Below are positions 18,127-28,663 of a DNA stretch of 43,652 bases, piece by piece. The position numbers were made by a program, and so were the translations under genes. The DNA comes from Gammaproteobacteria bacterium DTU037 (lineage in GTDB: Bacteria; Pseudomonadota; Gammaproteobacteria; Pseudomonadales; Pseudomonadaceae), in assembly GCA_001513025.1 (NCBI GenBank), contig LFRZ01000078.1, positions 1 to 43,652 on the forward strand. Reading direction: 5' to 3'. The stretch's first letter is position 1. Every line of letters begins with the position of its first letter. The notes under the pieces were generated by a model that ran no database searches, was not told where the DNA came from, and worked only from the letters and a program-made list of their open reading frames with translations.

Positions 18127-18780
18127 TTACTGCACAATTTTAGACAGTAGTACTTCAGGCTCAATAGGCTGCTCAGTCAAAACACGCTTGGCTTGTAAAT
18201 AGCTGGAATTCCAGTAACGACTGTTGAGACTGTCTACCCGTACACCGCCACTGCGCCGACTCGATGAATGAATAAACTGATCATCCCCCATATAAATACC
18301 AACATGGGTCACGCGCCCACGACCGCGATCATTGAATAAAATCAAATCACCCGGCTCTAAATCAACACGAGCGACAACCGGTGCATCCATTTTTAAGAGG
18401 TCGCCCGTCGTGCGTGGTAGTTTAATGCCCAGCTCTTCTTTATACACATAGCTGACAAAACCGCTGCAATCAAAACCGGTTTTACGACTGCTGCCGCCGT
18501 AACGATAAGGCGTACCCAACAAAGTCTTGCTACGATCTAATAAGCTATCGCTCAAACCTGGCAGTTTATACTCGTCCAGCACAGGCTCTTCCTGTAACTG
18601 CAGAGCCGCTTGTTGTGCTTCGTCGAAACGCTCTAATACCGCAACTAAAGCGCGAGAATTCAGTGCTATTGCTTGTCGCTCAACTGAGGTTACTGCACGC
18701 TGTTCAGTGCTTAGATTGGCACAAGAAGCCAACACTAAACAACTCACCCCGCAGGCGATGGCCTTGATCAATTTAGACAT
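18127..18780 (-). CDS. NlpC/P60 family cell-wall endopeptidase lipoprotein
   Basis: The 217 aa lipoprotein has signal MSKLIKAIACGVSCLVLASC, with the lipidated cysteine at C20. A linker precedes an NlpC/P60 cysteine peptidase domain (about 75-205) with catalytic C105 in DCSGFV, H159 in THVGIYMG and a third polar residue H171 in FIHSSS. The family cuts the D-Glu/meso-DAP bond of murein peptides. The domain order matches Spr/MepS-like proteins. It is followed by a strong bidirectional terminator. Confidence 0.9.
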   Translation of the reverse strand: MSKLIKAIACGVSCLVLASCANLSTEQRAVTSVERQAIALNSRALVAVLERFDEAQQAALQLQEEPVLDEYKLPGLSDSLLDRSKTLLGTPYRYGGSSRKTGFDCSGFVSYVYKEELGIKLPRTTGDLLKMDAPVVARVDLEPGDLILFNDRGRGRVTHVGIYMGDDQFIHSSSRRSGGVRVDSLNSRYWNSSYLQAKRVLTEQPIEPEVLLSKIVQ

Positions 18781-18866
18781 ACATACAAAATTCTTTCGGA
18801 TTTAGCGATGTAATATGCCCTGCATTGCCACAAAGTGCAAATTCTTCAACAAAAAATGTGACTTCT

Positions 18867-19538
18867 TTAATGATTAACCGTCAGAGCGAGCAACATTGAC
18901 AACTGACATAACGGCCGCCCACTCTGCACCTGCCACAGATTAAAAGCCTCTTGTACAGCCGCTAAATCGCGCTGACTGGTCGGTCGTTTAGTCACTATAT
19001 TTTGTGCCACTAGCGCGGCAACAACATCATCACTCAGCACAAAAGTGTCTTTACCGGCCATGCGCAAAAAACGCGGCGCGGACAATCCGCCCAACTGATA
19101 ACCTTGTTTGGCTAAGTAACGCCACAAGCCAATACTATCCTGCTCAGGCCACTGCGCTAAAAACGCACCAAAACTGCCATGCTCTTTGCGGATATCCAAT
19201 AGCATTTGCGCATTACGCGGCACACTTTTCAACTTACCCAAATGGCGAATAATCCGTGTGTCTTGCATCAGGCGCTCAATATGCTCAGCACTCATCAACA
19301 CGACTTTATCCGGATCAAACTGCCAAAACACCTCTTCAAAGCTGGGCCACTTAGCATCCACCACACTATGGCGCAAACCGGCACGAAACACCCGTAGCGC
19401 GATCAATGACAAGTAACGGTCATCAGTCACTGCAATAAGCTGCTCGGCGCTTGCAGGGGTAGGCAGGCGCGCTTCTAGAGCTGCCAATGAGCCAAAGCGG
19501 TTGATACCATATTCCAGCATCCATTTAAAATCTCGCAT
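18867..19538 (-). CDS. DNA-3-methyladenine glycosylase I-like protein
   Basis: The 223 aa protein belongs to the Tag/HhH-GPD-like superfamily: FDPDKVVLMSAEHIERLMQDTRIIRHLGKLKSVPRNAQ (about 75-110) resembles the E. coli Tag core FDPVKVAAMQEEDVERLVQDAGIIRHRGKI. Tag excises alkylated adenine. The N-terminal CGW and C-terminal H/C zinc ligands of E. coli Tag are missing here, so this is the divergent Pseudomonas-type subfamily. The conserved VLSDDVVAALVAQNIV and GRPLCQLSMLLALTVNH end are also typical of it. Base-excision repair of alkylation damage is the likely role but not certain. Confidence 0.8.
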   Translation of the reverse strand: MRDFKWMLEYGINRFGSLAALEARLPTPASAEQLIAVTDDRYLSLIALRVFRAGLRHSVVDAKWPSFEEVFWQFDPDKVVLMSAEHIERLMQDTRIIRHLGKLKSVPRNAQMLLDIRKEHGSFGAFLAQWPEQDSIGLWRYLAKQGYQLGGLSAPRFLRMAGKDTFVLSDDVVAALVAQNIVTKRPTSQRDLAAVQEAFNLWQVQSGRPLCQLSMLLALTVNH

Positions 19539-19589
19539 AGCAGTACTGCACCCAATCTGTGATCTTAACCATTGCTTGAGCGCTGACCC

Positions 19590-20369
19590 TTAGCTGCGCA
19601 TACCGCGACCAGAAATCAGTAAACGCACACACACCATATATAAAATCAAAGTGGTCAGCAGCATCAAGCCAATTGCCACACTGATATCAATATCTGAGAT
19701 GCCTAAAATTCCGTAACGGAAGGCATTCACCATATGTAAAATCGGGTTAGCCATGGAGATGGTTTTCCAGAAAGGGCCCAGCATATCAATTGAGTAAAAC
19801 ACCCCGCCCAGATAGGTCAAGGGGGTTAACACAAAGGCTGGAATAATCGAGATATCATCAAAATTACGCGCAAAGACTGCGTTTAAAAACCCACCCAAAG
19901 CAAACACGGCCGAGGTACAAACAATCACCACAATCGTAATGGCTAAATTGTGAATCTGCAGATCGGTAAAAAACAGTGACAAAATAGACACTATCACTGC
20001 AACACCAAGGCCACGCAAAATGCCACCCATCACAAAACCAATCAAAATGGTGTGCGGTGAAATCGGCGAGACCATTAGTTCTTCAATCGAATGCTGAAAC
20101 TTAGCACTAAAAAAACTCGAGACCACGTTACTGTATGAGTTGGTAATCACCGACATCATAATTAAGCCCGGCACTATGTACTGCATATAGGTAAAGCCAT
20201 GCATATCGCCAATTTGACTACCGATCAAATTACCAAAGATCACAAAGTACAAGACCATAGTAATCGCTGGAGGCAATAAGGTTTGCGGCCAGATGCGTAA
20301 AAAGCGTCGCGCTTCACGGTAAACAATGGTTTGCAAAGCAACCCAATTAGACTTTAACTCTGCATTCAT
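19590..20369 (-). CDS. yadH: ABC-2 type exporter permease, YadH-like
   Basis: The 259 aa membrane protein has six predicted segments and the ABC-2 signature region GGFLNAVFARNFDDISIIPAFVLTPLTYLGGVFYS. It matches E. coli YadH in length and pattern (YREARRFLRIWPQTLLPPAITMVLYFVIFGNLIG). With the ATPase encoded just upstream it should form an exporter; the substrate is unknown. The start overlaps the ATPase stop in ATGA (20366-20369), indicating translational coupling. Confidence 0.9.
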   Translation of the reverse strand: MNAELKSNWVALQTIVYREARRFLRIWPQTLLPPAITMVLYFVIFGNLIGSQIGDMHGFTYMQYIVPGLIMMSVITNSYSNVVSSFFSAKFQHSIEELMVSPISPHTILIGFVMGGILRGLGVAVIVSILSLFFTDLQIHNLAITIVVIVCTSAVFALGGFLNAVFARNFDDISIIPAFVLTPLTYLGGVFYSIDMLGPFWKTISMANPILHMVNAFRYGILGISDIDISVAIGLMLLTTLILYMVCVRLLISGRGMRS

Positions 20370-21298
20370 GCGTGGTCACCTTGTAAATTTTTCTCTACCA
20401 ATGACACAAACAGCTCCTCGAGTCGGTTACTTTTATTACGCAAACTCAGCACCTCAACACCTTGTGCTGACAGCTGAGTAAATAAATCAGTCAAACCTCG
20501 ATGCTTCTCGACCTGCACCTGCAGAGTGCACTCGTCCAGCAACTGTGCCGGATAACCATCAAGCTGCGGCAGCTGCGCTTGCGTCTCTTTTAAATCGAGC
20601 AAAAAAGTTTCTTTGGAGAGCTGACCCAGTAAAGCACGCATGCTGGTATTTTCGACAATGGTGCCATGGTCAATAATGGCAATATTACGGCACAACTGCT
20701 CTGCTTCTTCCAAATAGTGTGTGGTAAGAATGATGGTTGTGCCCTGCTTGTTCAACTCAGTGAGGTACTCCCACATCGAGCGGCGTAGTTCAATATCCAC
20801 ACCAGCGGTTGGCTCATCGAGAATTAATAAACGCGGCCGGTGCATTAAGGCGCGGGCAATCATCAAGCGACGCTTCATTCCGCCAGATAACATTCGCGAG
20901 GCCGAATTGCGTTTTTCCCACAACCCCAACTGCTTTAGCAGCTCTTCAGCACGAACTCGCGCATCTTTGAGCTTAATCCCGTAATAACCCGCCTGCGTGG
21001 TTAAGATATTGTGCGCAGTTTCAAATTGGTTAAAGTTAAACTCTTGCGGGACTAAACCAATACAGCGCTTTAAGCCCAACGGGTCAGCATCTAAATCATG
21101 ACCAAACACCTGCACACTGCCGCTGGTTTTAGTGACCAAGGTTGCAAGGATGCCAATGGTGGTTGATTTACCTGCGCCGTTAGGTCCTAACAGGGCAAAA
21201 AAATCACCTTCTGCCACCTCTAAATCAACCCCTTTAAGGGCCTCAAAGCCATTGGCATAGCTTTTTCTTAACTGCTTAATAGATAACGCCAAAGTCAT
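20366..21298 (-). CDS. yadG: ABC exporter ATP-binding protein, YadG-like
   Basis: The 310 aa ATPase has Walker A GPNGAGKST (about residue 38), a Q-loop in VPQEFNFNQF, the signature LSGGMKRRL, Walker B LLILDEPTAGVD and the switch histidine in TTHYLEEAEQL. The C-terminal 80 residues form the regulatory tail usual in ABC-2 exporters. The ATG at 21298 is chosen because the family starts MALALxIxxLxKxY; the open frame upstream to 21367 has no such match. It pairs with YadH encoded downstream. Confidence 0.92.
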   Translation of the reverse strand: MTLALSIKQLRKSYANGFEALKGVDLEVAEGDFFALLGPNGAGKSTTIGILATLVTKTSGSVQVFGHDLDADPLGLKRCIGLVPQEFNFNQFETAHNILTTQAGYYGIKLKDARVRAEELLKQLGLWEKRNSASRMLSGGMKRRLMIARALMHRPRLLILDEPTAGVDIELRRSMWEYLTELNKQGTTIILTTHYLEEAEQLCRNIAIIDHGTIVENTSMRALLGQLSKETFLLDLKETQAQLPQLDGYPAQLLDECTLQVQVEKHRGLTDLFTQLSAQGVEVLSLRNKSNRLEELFVSLVEKNLQGDHA

Positions 21299-21385
21299 AA
21301 TAATTGCACACAAGTATTTAGATTTAATGTATGAACATGGGGGCTTAGCGTTGACTTTACAAGCCAACCCGCCGCCACTGTCAGC

Positions 21386-21943
21386 CTACAGCGCGCCCAA
21401 AGAATAAAACTCGCCTTGACTCCACACGCCCAGCGCGCGCTGGCCATCGACGACCGCCTCTTCAGCGCAGTTAACCAACTGATAGAAATCACTGCGTTGC
21501 AGCAGCACCGCAAGGTTGTCACCAATCGAGACATAGGGCGATGGCTCTTGCGTCAGCGGATCAAGCTCAACCCATAAAGGATGCTGCGCGCAGACTAAGA
21601 CGGTATCTTGCAGATTGGTGGTGACATACACCTGCTGCTGCCTGCCCTCGCCTTGCACAGCAACATCAATTGAGACAAAGGGCGCATCGTCAACGGCAAT
21701 ACTGAGTTTTTCAACCGGCGTCACCAAAAAATACTGCTCACCTTCACGGCGTAATAAGCGCGAAAAAAGCTGAACTAGGGCCGCTCGCCTAATTTCGCCA
21801 CCTTGATGATACCAGCGCCCATCACGTGCAATACGCATCTGGCTATCACCGCATTGGGTGGGCTGCCAGTGGGCATTATAAGAGAGTCGCGCAGCGCTCT
21901 CAGCTAAGCGCTGCAGTACGTCCTGCTGTTCAAGACTTTGCAT
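21386..21943 (-). CDS. DUF1285 domain protein
   Basis: This 185 aa conserved soluble protein of unknown function has two halves. The first contains HWQPTQCGDSQMRIARDGRWYHQGGEIRRAALVQLFSRLL and the second FVSIDVAVQG, ending SPYVSIGDNLAVLLQRSDFYQLV. This is the DUF1285 pattern, where the fold resembles two stacked small domains of uncertain ligand. The ATG at 21943 is preceded by AAGG at 8 nt; the longer open frame to 22033 lacks support. It sits between the radical SAM and ABC genes on the same strand. Confidence 0.85.
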   Translation of the reverse strand: MQSLEQQDVLQRLAESAARLSYNAHWQPTQCGDSQMRIARDGRWYHQGGEIRRAALVQLFSRLLRREGEQYFLVTPVEKLSIAVDDAPFVSIDVAVQGEGRQQQVYVTTNLQDTVLVCAQHPLWVELDPLTQEPSPYVSIGDNLAVLLQRSDFYQLVNCAEEAVVDGQRALGVWSQGEFYSLGAL

Positions 21944-22036
21944 AATATCGGCCTTATCTAAAGATTTAATCGATGATGTGCGCAGCCAGTAAACAACCCG
22001 CAGCAGGTCAGTATAATGGCCCAGATCAAACACAGT

Positions 22037-22930
22037 TTAGAGGCCGCGCTGCCACTCCTGACGCAATGCCATTGTAGCCGGATGCTCAATGGCTTGCTGT
22101 AACTGTGTAAGAAAATCCTGTTTATCAGCGCCTAAGGTGCCTTTCAGTGGCAGATAATTCGAGGCATGGTCACTGCGAAATACCGTCTTATTTAATTCAA
22201 GCTGAGCAATTAAACGCTGCAACTCAATAAACAAACCTTGCTGATCTAATGGCTCATACTCGGCAAAACGCTGTTTAAAGCGCGCATCACCCAGCGGAAA
22301 GCTCACCACCAAAGTGGAAAGAAACTCAGGCTGTGTCTCATTCATCAAGGCGGCGGACTGATCGGCATGCTGCGCGCTTAGGCTGCGTCCACCCAAGCCA
22401 TTAAGAATCATCACTGAGCGCTTAATCCCCGCCTCGCCCAGCTTGGTTAAAGCGCTTAAGCTCGAAGCATAAGTTTCGCCCTTATTGACCTTGTGCAACA
22501 CCTCATCATCGCCAGACTCAGCACCGACATACACCATTTTCAAGCCGGCATCTGCCAGTTCGCGTAACTCACTGACGGATTTATTTTTAAGATTACTCGG
22601 CAAGCAGTAACTGGTGACGCGACGTACTGTGGGCAAATGCTGTTGAATGGCCTGTAAAATAGTCAGTAGGCGCCTAGTTGATAATGCCAGTGCATCACCA
22701 TCGGCAAGGAATACCCGTTGCACAATCATCTGCTCAGATACACGCTGAATCTCTGCCAACACTTGCGACTCATCACGCACGGAAAACTTTTTCTGTGGCG
22801 CAGTGTACATCTCGCAAAAAGTGCATTTATTCCACGAGCAACCATTGGTCACCGGCAGAATCAGTGACTGTGCCTCACTGGGCGGGCGAAAAACTGGCTC
22901 AATATAGTCAATGGGAAAGCGCTGTGTCAT
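22037..22930 (-). CDS. Radical SAM protein with CX4CX2C cluster motif
   Basis: The 297 aa protein has the [4Fe-4S]/SAM motif near the N-terminus: C31, C36 and C39 in CSWNKCTFC. The spacing is CX4CX2C, one residue longer in the first interval than the classical CX3CX2C. A radical SAM barrel follows with LADGDALALSTRRLL and YVGAESGDDEVLHKVNKGE, the elongator-protein-3-like glutamate/glycine segments. No second cluster motif is visible. The reaction is unknown. The gene is 12 nt downstream of the TetR regulator gene, so they are probably one operon. Confidence 0.85.
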   Translation of the reverse strand: MTQRFPIDYIEPVFRPPSEAQSLILPVTNGCSWNKCTFCEMYTAPQKKFSVRDESQVLAEIQRVSEQMIVQRVFLADGDALALSTRRLLTILQAIQQHLPTVRRVTSYCLPSNLKNKSVSELRELADAGLKMVYVGAESGDDEVLHKVNKGETYASSLSALTKLGEAGIKRSVMILNGLGGRSLSAQHADQSAALMNETQPEFLSTLVVSFPLGDARFKQRFAEYEPLDQQGLFIELQRLIAQLELNKTVFRSDHASNYLPLKGTLGADKQDFLTQLQQAIEHPATMALRQEWQRGL

Positions 22931-22942
22931 ACCTTAACCCCC

Positions 22943-23599
22943 CTATACCAGCTGATCAATAACATCTGGAGTGGCATCCTCACGCTTAACGCGTTTGTTA
23001 CCCATGCGCACACCGATATCCATTAGAAACTGAAAAAAGCCTTCCTGATCTTCTAAGACATTACTCCAGAATGGCGAGTGGTATAAAGCAACGGCGCCAT
23101 GGACCAAGGCCCAAGCGGCGCAATAATGAAAATATGGCGGCACATCTTCCAGCTTCCCTTCATCAATACGACCTTCAATCAAGCGGGTTAAGCGCTCAAA
23201 GTTGGAGGCGCGGATGGTATGCAACTGCTCCACCATTTCCGGCACTTGGTGACCTTTAAGCACCTTTTCTTCAAGGCGATCAAATAAGCGGTAACGCTGT
23301 GGATCACGCATACGAAAGGAAAAATAAGCACGCGACAAGGCTTCTTTATCGCTGGACACACTGTCCGACTGAAACAGCTCATTGAGCTCACGCTCATAAT
23401 TGAGCATTAAGCGTAAGTAAATTTCTGCTTTAGATTTAAAGTGTTTATAGATGGTACCTTTACCAATGCCCACCGCATCAGCAATCATCTCAACAGTGAC
23501 TGAATCTTCACCCTGTTCAAGAAACAATTTCAGTGAGACATCAAGAATTTCTTGTTCACGACGGCGAAATTCACGCACCTTACGGGACTCTTTCTGCAT
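22943..23599 (-). CDS. TetR/AcrR-family transcriptional regulator
   Basis: The 218 aa protein has an N-terminal TetR helix-turn-helix (about 14-60: ILDVSLKLFLEQGEDSVTVEMIADAVGIGKGTIYKHFKSKAEIYLRLM). A C-terminal ligand domain follows with PPYFHYCAAWALVHGAVALYHSPFW. The ligand is unknown. It is directly followed by the radical SAM gene and preceded by an inverted repeat (23620-23645) suited to self-control. Confidence 0.9.
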   Translation of the reverse strand: MQKESRKVREFRRREQEILDVSLKLFLEQGEDSVTVEMIADAVGIGKGTIYKHFKSKAEIYLRLMLNYERELNELFQSDSVSSDKEALSRAYFSFRMRDPQRYRLFDRLEEKVLKGHQVPEMVEQLHTIRASNFERLTRLIEGRIDEGKLEDVPPYFHYCAAWALVHGAVALYHSPFWSNVLEDQEGFFQFLMDIGVRMGNKRVKREDATPDVIDQLV

Positions 23600-23619
23600 G
23601 CTAGAACTATCCGGTCAAA

Positions 23620-23645
23620 AATAAGGACTCTATTATGACCTTATT
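23620..23645. promoter_or_regulatory. Inverted repeat upstream of the TetR gene, candidate operator
   Basis: AATAAGG (23620-23626) is mirrored by CCTTATT (23639-23645) with 12 nt between. An overlapping GGTCA (23613-23617)/TGACC (23636-23640) pair has a different centre. The site starts 20 nt upstream of the TetR ATG, a usual place for a TetR operator. Binding is inferred. Confidence 0.4.
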
Positions 23646-23795
23646 CATAATAAATGCACCAAACAAAGATATATTCTAAAATGACGCAATTCGCGAAAAC
23701 AGTCACTTACTTTTAGCCGCCACAGACCGCTGCAACTGTTCAGTATCAATCCAGCATAAACGTTGTGCGGCAGATAAGCAGAGCTTAAGCCGTAT

Positions 23796-24152
23796 TTAGC
23801 TGCGCAATAAGACCAGTACTGCGTCCAGCTCGGCCACCATCTGGCGAATGACCAATTTAGCTTGGCTGCTTTCATCACGTGCGCCATTGCTCGACAGGCG
23901 CAAGCGAGCGCCGCCAATGGTAAAGCCCTGATCATGCAGCAGAGCACGGATCTGACGAATTATTAACAAATCATGCCGCTGGTAATAGCGTCGATTACCA
24001 CGGCGTTTAATATCCGCCAGCTGTCCGAACTCTTGCTCCCAATAACGCAGCACATGCGGTTTTACCCCACAGAGCTCACTGGCTTCGCCAATCGTAAAAT
24101 AACGTTTATTAGGAATGGCCGGTAATTCATGGTTATGGCTAGGTTCCAACAT
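23796..24152 (-). CDS. MerR-family regulator encoded after ihfA
   Basis: The 118 aa protein has a MerR helix-turn-helix ([27 protein letters not shown], about 17-43) and the wing [20 protein letters not shown] short C-terminal helix ([17 protein letters not shown]) follows; there are no metal-binding cysteines after the wing. This gene regularly follows ihfA in Pseudomonas. Its ATG at 24152 lies inside the last codons of ihfA (14-nt overlap), so translation is coupled. The ATG at 24170 is less family-like. Its target is unknown. Confidence 0.9.
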   Translation of the reverse strand: MLEPSHNHELPAIPNKRYFTIGEASELCGVKPHVLRYWEQEFGQLADIKRRGNRRYYQRHDLLIIRQIRALLHDQGFTIGGARLRLSSNGARDESSQAKLVIRQMVAELDAVLVLLRS

Positions 24153-24435
24153 AAGCTTCGACTCGATCACGCAGCTTTTGCCCCGGACGGAAGGTCACCA
24201 CACGGCGTGCACTGATAGCAACTTCTTCACCGGTTTTAGGATTACGCCCCGGTCGCTGACTTTTTTCGCGCAACTCAAAGTTACCGAAACCCGACAGCTT
24301 GACCGGTTCGTTGTGTTCGAGGGCTAAACGAATTTCTTCAAAGAAGGTATCCACCAATTCTTTGGCTTCGCGCTTATTCAGGCCGATTTCCATAAATAGA
24401 TGCTCGGCCATCTCTGCTTTGGTTAAAGCCCCCAT
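24139..24435 (-). CDS. ihfA: Integration host factor subunit alpha
   Basis: This 98 aa DNA-bending protein of the HU/IHF family pairs with IhfB to bend DNA in transcription, replication and recombination. It begins [29 protein letters not shown]. The DNA-inserting arm carries the [11 protein letters not shown] proline motif (around residues 61-71), and [13 protein letters not shown] follows. It begins 4 nt after the pheT stop codon, the standard pheT-ihfA arrangement, so its expression is tied to the phenylalanyl-tRNA synthetase transcript. Confidence 0.97.
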   Translation of the reverse strand: MGALTKAEMAEHLFMEIGLNKREAKELVDTFFEEIRLALEHNEPVKLSGFGNFELREKSQRPGRNPKTGEEVAISARRVVTFRPGQKLRDRVEAYVGT

Positions 24436-24439
24436 ACAC

Positions 24440-26821
24440 TCACTTCCTCAAAATTGCCGCAAACTTATCAGACAATAAGGCCAAGATCGCTTGTGTTGCC
24501 GCGCTGACCTCTTCATCAGTAAGAGTGCGTGAAGGATGCTGCCAGGTCAAGCCAACCGCTAAACTTTTGCAACCATCTTCCACGCCTTTGCCCTGATACA
24601 CATCAAACAAGCGAATCTGGGTCAGCCATTCGCCGGCAGCACTGCGCATCGCGTCCATTAACTCCTGTGCAGGTATATCCGCATTCACCACTAAGGCTAA
24701 ATCGCGACGCACTTCAGGGAAACGTGACAATTCAGTAAAGGTTGGCAAACGCCCTGTGCTAATGGCATCCAATTGCACTTCAAACATCAGCACTTGCTGA
24801 TCAATATCCAACTCAATGGCCAACTGCGGATGCAAGGTGCCGACAAAACCGACCGCCTGACCATTGTGCTCAATACGTGCACATTGGCCCGGATGGAAAG
24901 CATGCTGCTGGCAAGGGACAAAGGTGAAGCCGTCGCGATCACCAGCGGCACCGAGCAAGGCTTCAACATCCGCTTTGATATCATAAAAATCAACCGTCTC
25001 TTTACCGTGCGTCCACAACTCAGGCAAACGCGCACCGGTGATCACACCGGCGAGCATGCGCTCTTGCTTTAAGTCGTCCAGTTGCCCAACAAACCTTAGG
25101 CCACTTTCAAATAAACGCACACGGTCTTGCTGACGGTTCAGGTTATGTTGCAGGGCTTTTAATAGACCCGGTAACAGTGAAGCGCGCATCACTGACAGCT
25201 CAGCTGAAATCGGATTAGCCAAAGTTAATGGCTTAAGCTCAGGGTGAAACGCGGTAAATACCTCAGGTTCAATAAAGCTATAAGTAATGGCTTCTTGATA
25301 ACCGCGTGCAACTAACAAGCGGCGTAATACTGGCAACTGCGCTTGCGCTTCAGACTGTGCTTGCGGCGCTAAACGTGCAGCGGGGTAACGGACAGGCAGC
25401 TGATCATAGCCATATAAACGGCCAATCTCTTCTAACAGATCCACTTCAATAGTGATATCAAAGCGATGACTAGGCACTTCAACGCTCCAAACACCTGCCT
25501 CTTGCACCGTCATGCTTAAGCCCAGCGGCATCAAAAGTGACTCAATCTGCTCATGGCTTAAATCCAGACCAAACATCTGCTTGACGCGCTCAGCACGCAA
25601 CGTAATAGTGGCCAGCTTAGGTAAATGCCCTGCATCTTCAGTCACAAGCACAGGACCTGCACTGCCGCCAACGATGCTGAGTAGCAATTCAGTGGCACGC
25701 TCAATGGCGTGCGCGGGCAACTGCCAATCCACGCCACGCTCAAAGCGGTGCGAGGCATCGGTATGCAAGCCATAAGAGCGGGCTTTACCAGCAATGGCGA
25801 TCGGCTCAAAAAACGCACTTTCAAGGAAAATATCTGTAGTTTTACCCAGCGTAACGCCGCTGTCTGCACCGCCCATCACACCGGCAATGGCTAAAGCGCG
25901 GTGCTGATCAGCAATCACTAACGTATTGGCTTTTAAGGTGATTTCTTGGCCATCGAGCACAGTAATTTTTTCATTGTCCTGCGCCATGCGCACGCAAATG
26001 CCACCTTTGATCTGGGCCAAATCAAAGGCATGCAGCGGTTGACCTAACTCGATCATCACATAGTTAGTCACATCAACCACGGGGTCAATGCTGCGAATAT
26101 CACTGCGTTCTAGACGTTGTACCATCCACTCGGGTGTGGCCTGGCTTAAATCAACACCTTTAATCACCCGACCGGCATAACGCGGACAGGCTTGAGCTGC
26201 AGCCAACTCAATGCTAAGGGTTTCGTCATGGCTGGCGGCAACGGGCGTAATCACCGGTAACTGCACTGGCACATTATATAAGGCACCGACTTCGCGAGCT
26301 AAACCTTGTAGGGATAAGCAATCTCCACGGTTCGGAGTCAGGTCCACTTCGATGCAAACATCGTTAAGATTTAAACTGTCACGAATGCACTGGCCGACCA
26401 GCGCATCAGCAGGCAGCTCTAATAAGCCATCATTCTCGTCACTGATTTGCAATTCACTGGCCGAACAAAGCATGCCAAACGACTCAACGCCGCGCAGTTT
26501 GGCTTTTTTGATTTTAAAATCGCCCGGTAATACTGCGCCAATACGCGCAAAAGGGATTTTTAAACCGGCACGCACATTGGGCGCACCGCAGACGATTTGT
26601 ACTGTTTGTTCACCATCAGACACCTGACACACGCGTAATTTATCGGCATCTGGATGCTGCTCAGTACTCAGTACTTCACCCACTACCACACCGCTAAACT
26701 CGCCAGCCACTGGGGTCACCGCATCCACTTCTAGACCGGCCATGGATAAACGCGCCACCAGCTCATCACGAGATACTTGTGGATCAACTAAACTGCGTAA
26801 CCATTGTTCACTGAAATTCAT
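24440..26821 (-). CDS. pheT: Phenylalanine--tRNA ligase beta subunit
   Basis: The 793 aa large subunit forms the alpha2-beta2 enzyme with PheS. Domains in order: N-terminal tRNA-binding OB domain (about 40-150, [24 protein letters not shown]), B3/B4 editing domain (about 210-380), B5 domain (about 400-475), the catalytic-like domain (480-680) and a C-terminal ferredoxin-fold anticodon-binding domain starting around 700 ([12 protein letters not shown]). Length matches other gammaproteobacterial PheT proteins. It follows pheS by 31 nt and precedes ihfA by 4 nt. Confidence 0.98.
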   Translation of the reverse strand: MNFSEQWLRSLVDPQVSRDELVARLSMAGLEVDAVTPVAGEFSGVVVGEVLSTEQHPDADKLRVCQVSDGEQTVQIVCGAPNVRAGLKIPFARIGAVLPGDFKIKKAKLRGVESFGMLCSASELQISDENDGLLELPADALVGQCIRDSLNLNDVCIEVDLTPNRGDCLSLQGLAREVGALYNVPVQLPVITPVAASHDETLSIELAAAQACPRYAGRVIKGVDLSQATPEWMVQRLERSDIRSIDPVVDVTNYVMIELGQPLHAFDLAQIKGGICVRMAQDNEKITVLDGQEITLKANTLVIADQHRALAIAGVMGGADSGVTLGKTTDIFLESAFFEPIAIAGKARSYGLHTDASHRFERGVDWQLPAHAIERATELLLSIVGGSAGPVLVTEDAGHLPKLATITLRAERVKQMFGLDLSHEQIESLLMPLGLSMTVQEAGVWSVEVPSHRFDITIEVDLLEEIGRLYGYDQLPVRYPAARLAPQAQSEAQAQLPVLRRLLVARGYQEAITYSFIEPEVFTAFHPELKPLTLANPISAELSVMRASLLPGLLKALQHNLNRQQDRVRLFESGLRFVGQLDDLKQERMLAGVITGARLPELWTHGKETVDFYDIKADVEALLGAAGDRDGFTFVPCQQHAFHPGQCARIEHNGQAVGFVGTLHPQLAIELDIDQQVLMFEVQLDAISTGRLPTFTELSRFPEVRRDLALVVNADIPAQELMDAMRSAAGEWLTQIRLFDVYQGKGVEDGCKSLAVGLTWQHPSRTLTDEEVSAATQAILALLSDKFAAILRK

Positions 26822-26852
26822 GCTGCTCTCCTAAACTCTAAAGGGTATCGAC

Positions 26853-27872
<1,020 letters not shown>

Positions 27873-27884
27873 TTACTCCAGAGG

Positions 27885-27919
27885 ACCTTGCGAAACACAG
27901 CGCACGTGCTTTGCAAGGT
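27885..27919 (-). promoter_or_regulatory. Stem-loop in the pheS leader
   Basis: ACCTTGC (27885-27891) pairs with GCAAGGT (27913-27919). The stem ends about 9 nt before the pheS ribosome site GGAG. It could be part of an attenuation or translation-control element, or simply structure in the leader. Confidence 0.35.
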
Positions 27920-27960
27920 GCTCTTACTATGACTTTTAAAAATAAGGTTGCTATACGAAA

Positions 27961-27988
27961 TAAGGGAAGAGCCGAAGCCCTTCCCTTA
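27961..27988 (-). terminator. Terminator-like hairpin between rplT and pheS
   Basis: TAAGGGAAG (27961-27969) pairs with CTTCCCTTA (27980-27988), with an inner GC/GC pair around CGAA. On the minus strand it is followed by TTTCG. It lies about 30 nt after the rplT stop, so it could end the infC-rpmI-rplT transcript or act as an attenuator before pheST. Confidence 0.65.
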
Positions 27989-28017
27989 TCAAAACGCATG
28001 TCACAATGTTTTAAAAC

Positions 28018-28374
28018 TTAGGCCAAAGTGGACTTAGCTTTTTCAACAATTGCAGCAAATGCCGCTTTTTCGTTTACTGCTAAGTCAGCCAGTACTTTAC
28101 GGTCGATTTCGATTGAAGCTTTTTTCAAGCCAGCAATGAAACGGCTGTAAGACAAACCATTAACACGAGCACCAGCATTGATACGTGCAATCCACAAAGC
28201 GCGGAATTGACGTTTACGCTGACGACGGTCACGGTACGCGTACTGACCAGCCTTAATAACCGCTTGCTTAGCAACACGGAATACGCGTGAGCGTGCGCCG
28301 TAGTAACCTTTAGCAAGTTTCAAGATTTTTTTGTGACGACTACGGGCTACAACACCACGTTTTACACGAGCCAT
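28018..28374 (-). CDS. rplT: 50S ribosomal protein L20
   Basis: The 118 aa protein begins [30 protein letters not shown] and contains [20 protein letters not shown] and [11 protein letters not shown], the standard L20 sequence. It is needed for early assembly of the large ribosomal subunit. In many gammaproteobacteria L20 also represses its own operon by binding mRNA upstream of rpmI. It follows rpmI by 31 nt. Confidence 0.98.
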   Translation of the reverse strand: MARVKRGVVARSRHKKILKLAKGYYGARSRVFRVAKQAVIKAGQYAYRDRRQRKRQFRALWIARINAGARVNGLSYSRFIAGLKKASIEIDRKVLADLAVNEKAAFAAIVEKAKSTLA

Positions 28375-28405
28375 AAACTATTACCTTTATTTATCCAGAC
28401 CTAAA

Positions 28406-28600
28406 TTAACGAACACGCAACATGCGTTCAACGCGGGCAACATCGCTTGGGTGCATCATAGATGTCCCACGCAGTTGGCGCTTACGCTTAGTTGTCATTT
28501 TGGTCAAGATGTGACTCTTGAAAGCGTGCTTATGTTTAAAACCGTTCGCTGTCGCTTTAAAGCGCTTTTTAGCGCCACTTTTCGTTTTCATCTTTGGCAT
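28406..28600 (-). CDS. rpmI: 50S ribosomal protein L35
   Basis: The 64 aa basic protein begins [21 protein letters not shown] and ends [17 protein letters not shown], which identifies L35. It lies between infC and rplT on the minus strand. The 63-nt gap to infC is the place where L20 control acts in relatives, but I did not identify the specific fold. Confidence 0.98.
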   Translation of the reverse strand: MPKMKTKSGAKKRFKATANGFKHKHAFKSHILTKMTTKRKRQLRGTSMMHPSDVARVERMLRVR

Positions 28601-28663
28601 GTTGAATACTCCGCATTCAGATTGATACGCTATAACCTTAAGGCCTGCCTGTGCCCTAGGGGG

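Noticed and set aside
26211..26627. 138-aa plus-strand open frame inside pheT
   Set aside because: Antisense shadow of pheT.
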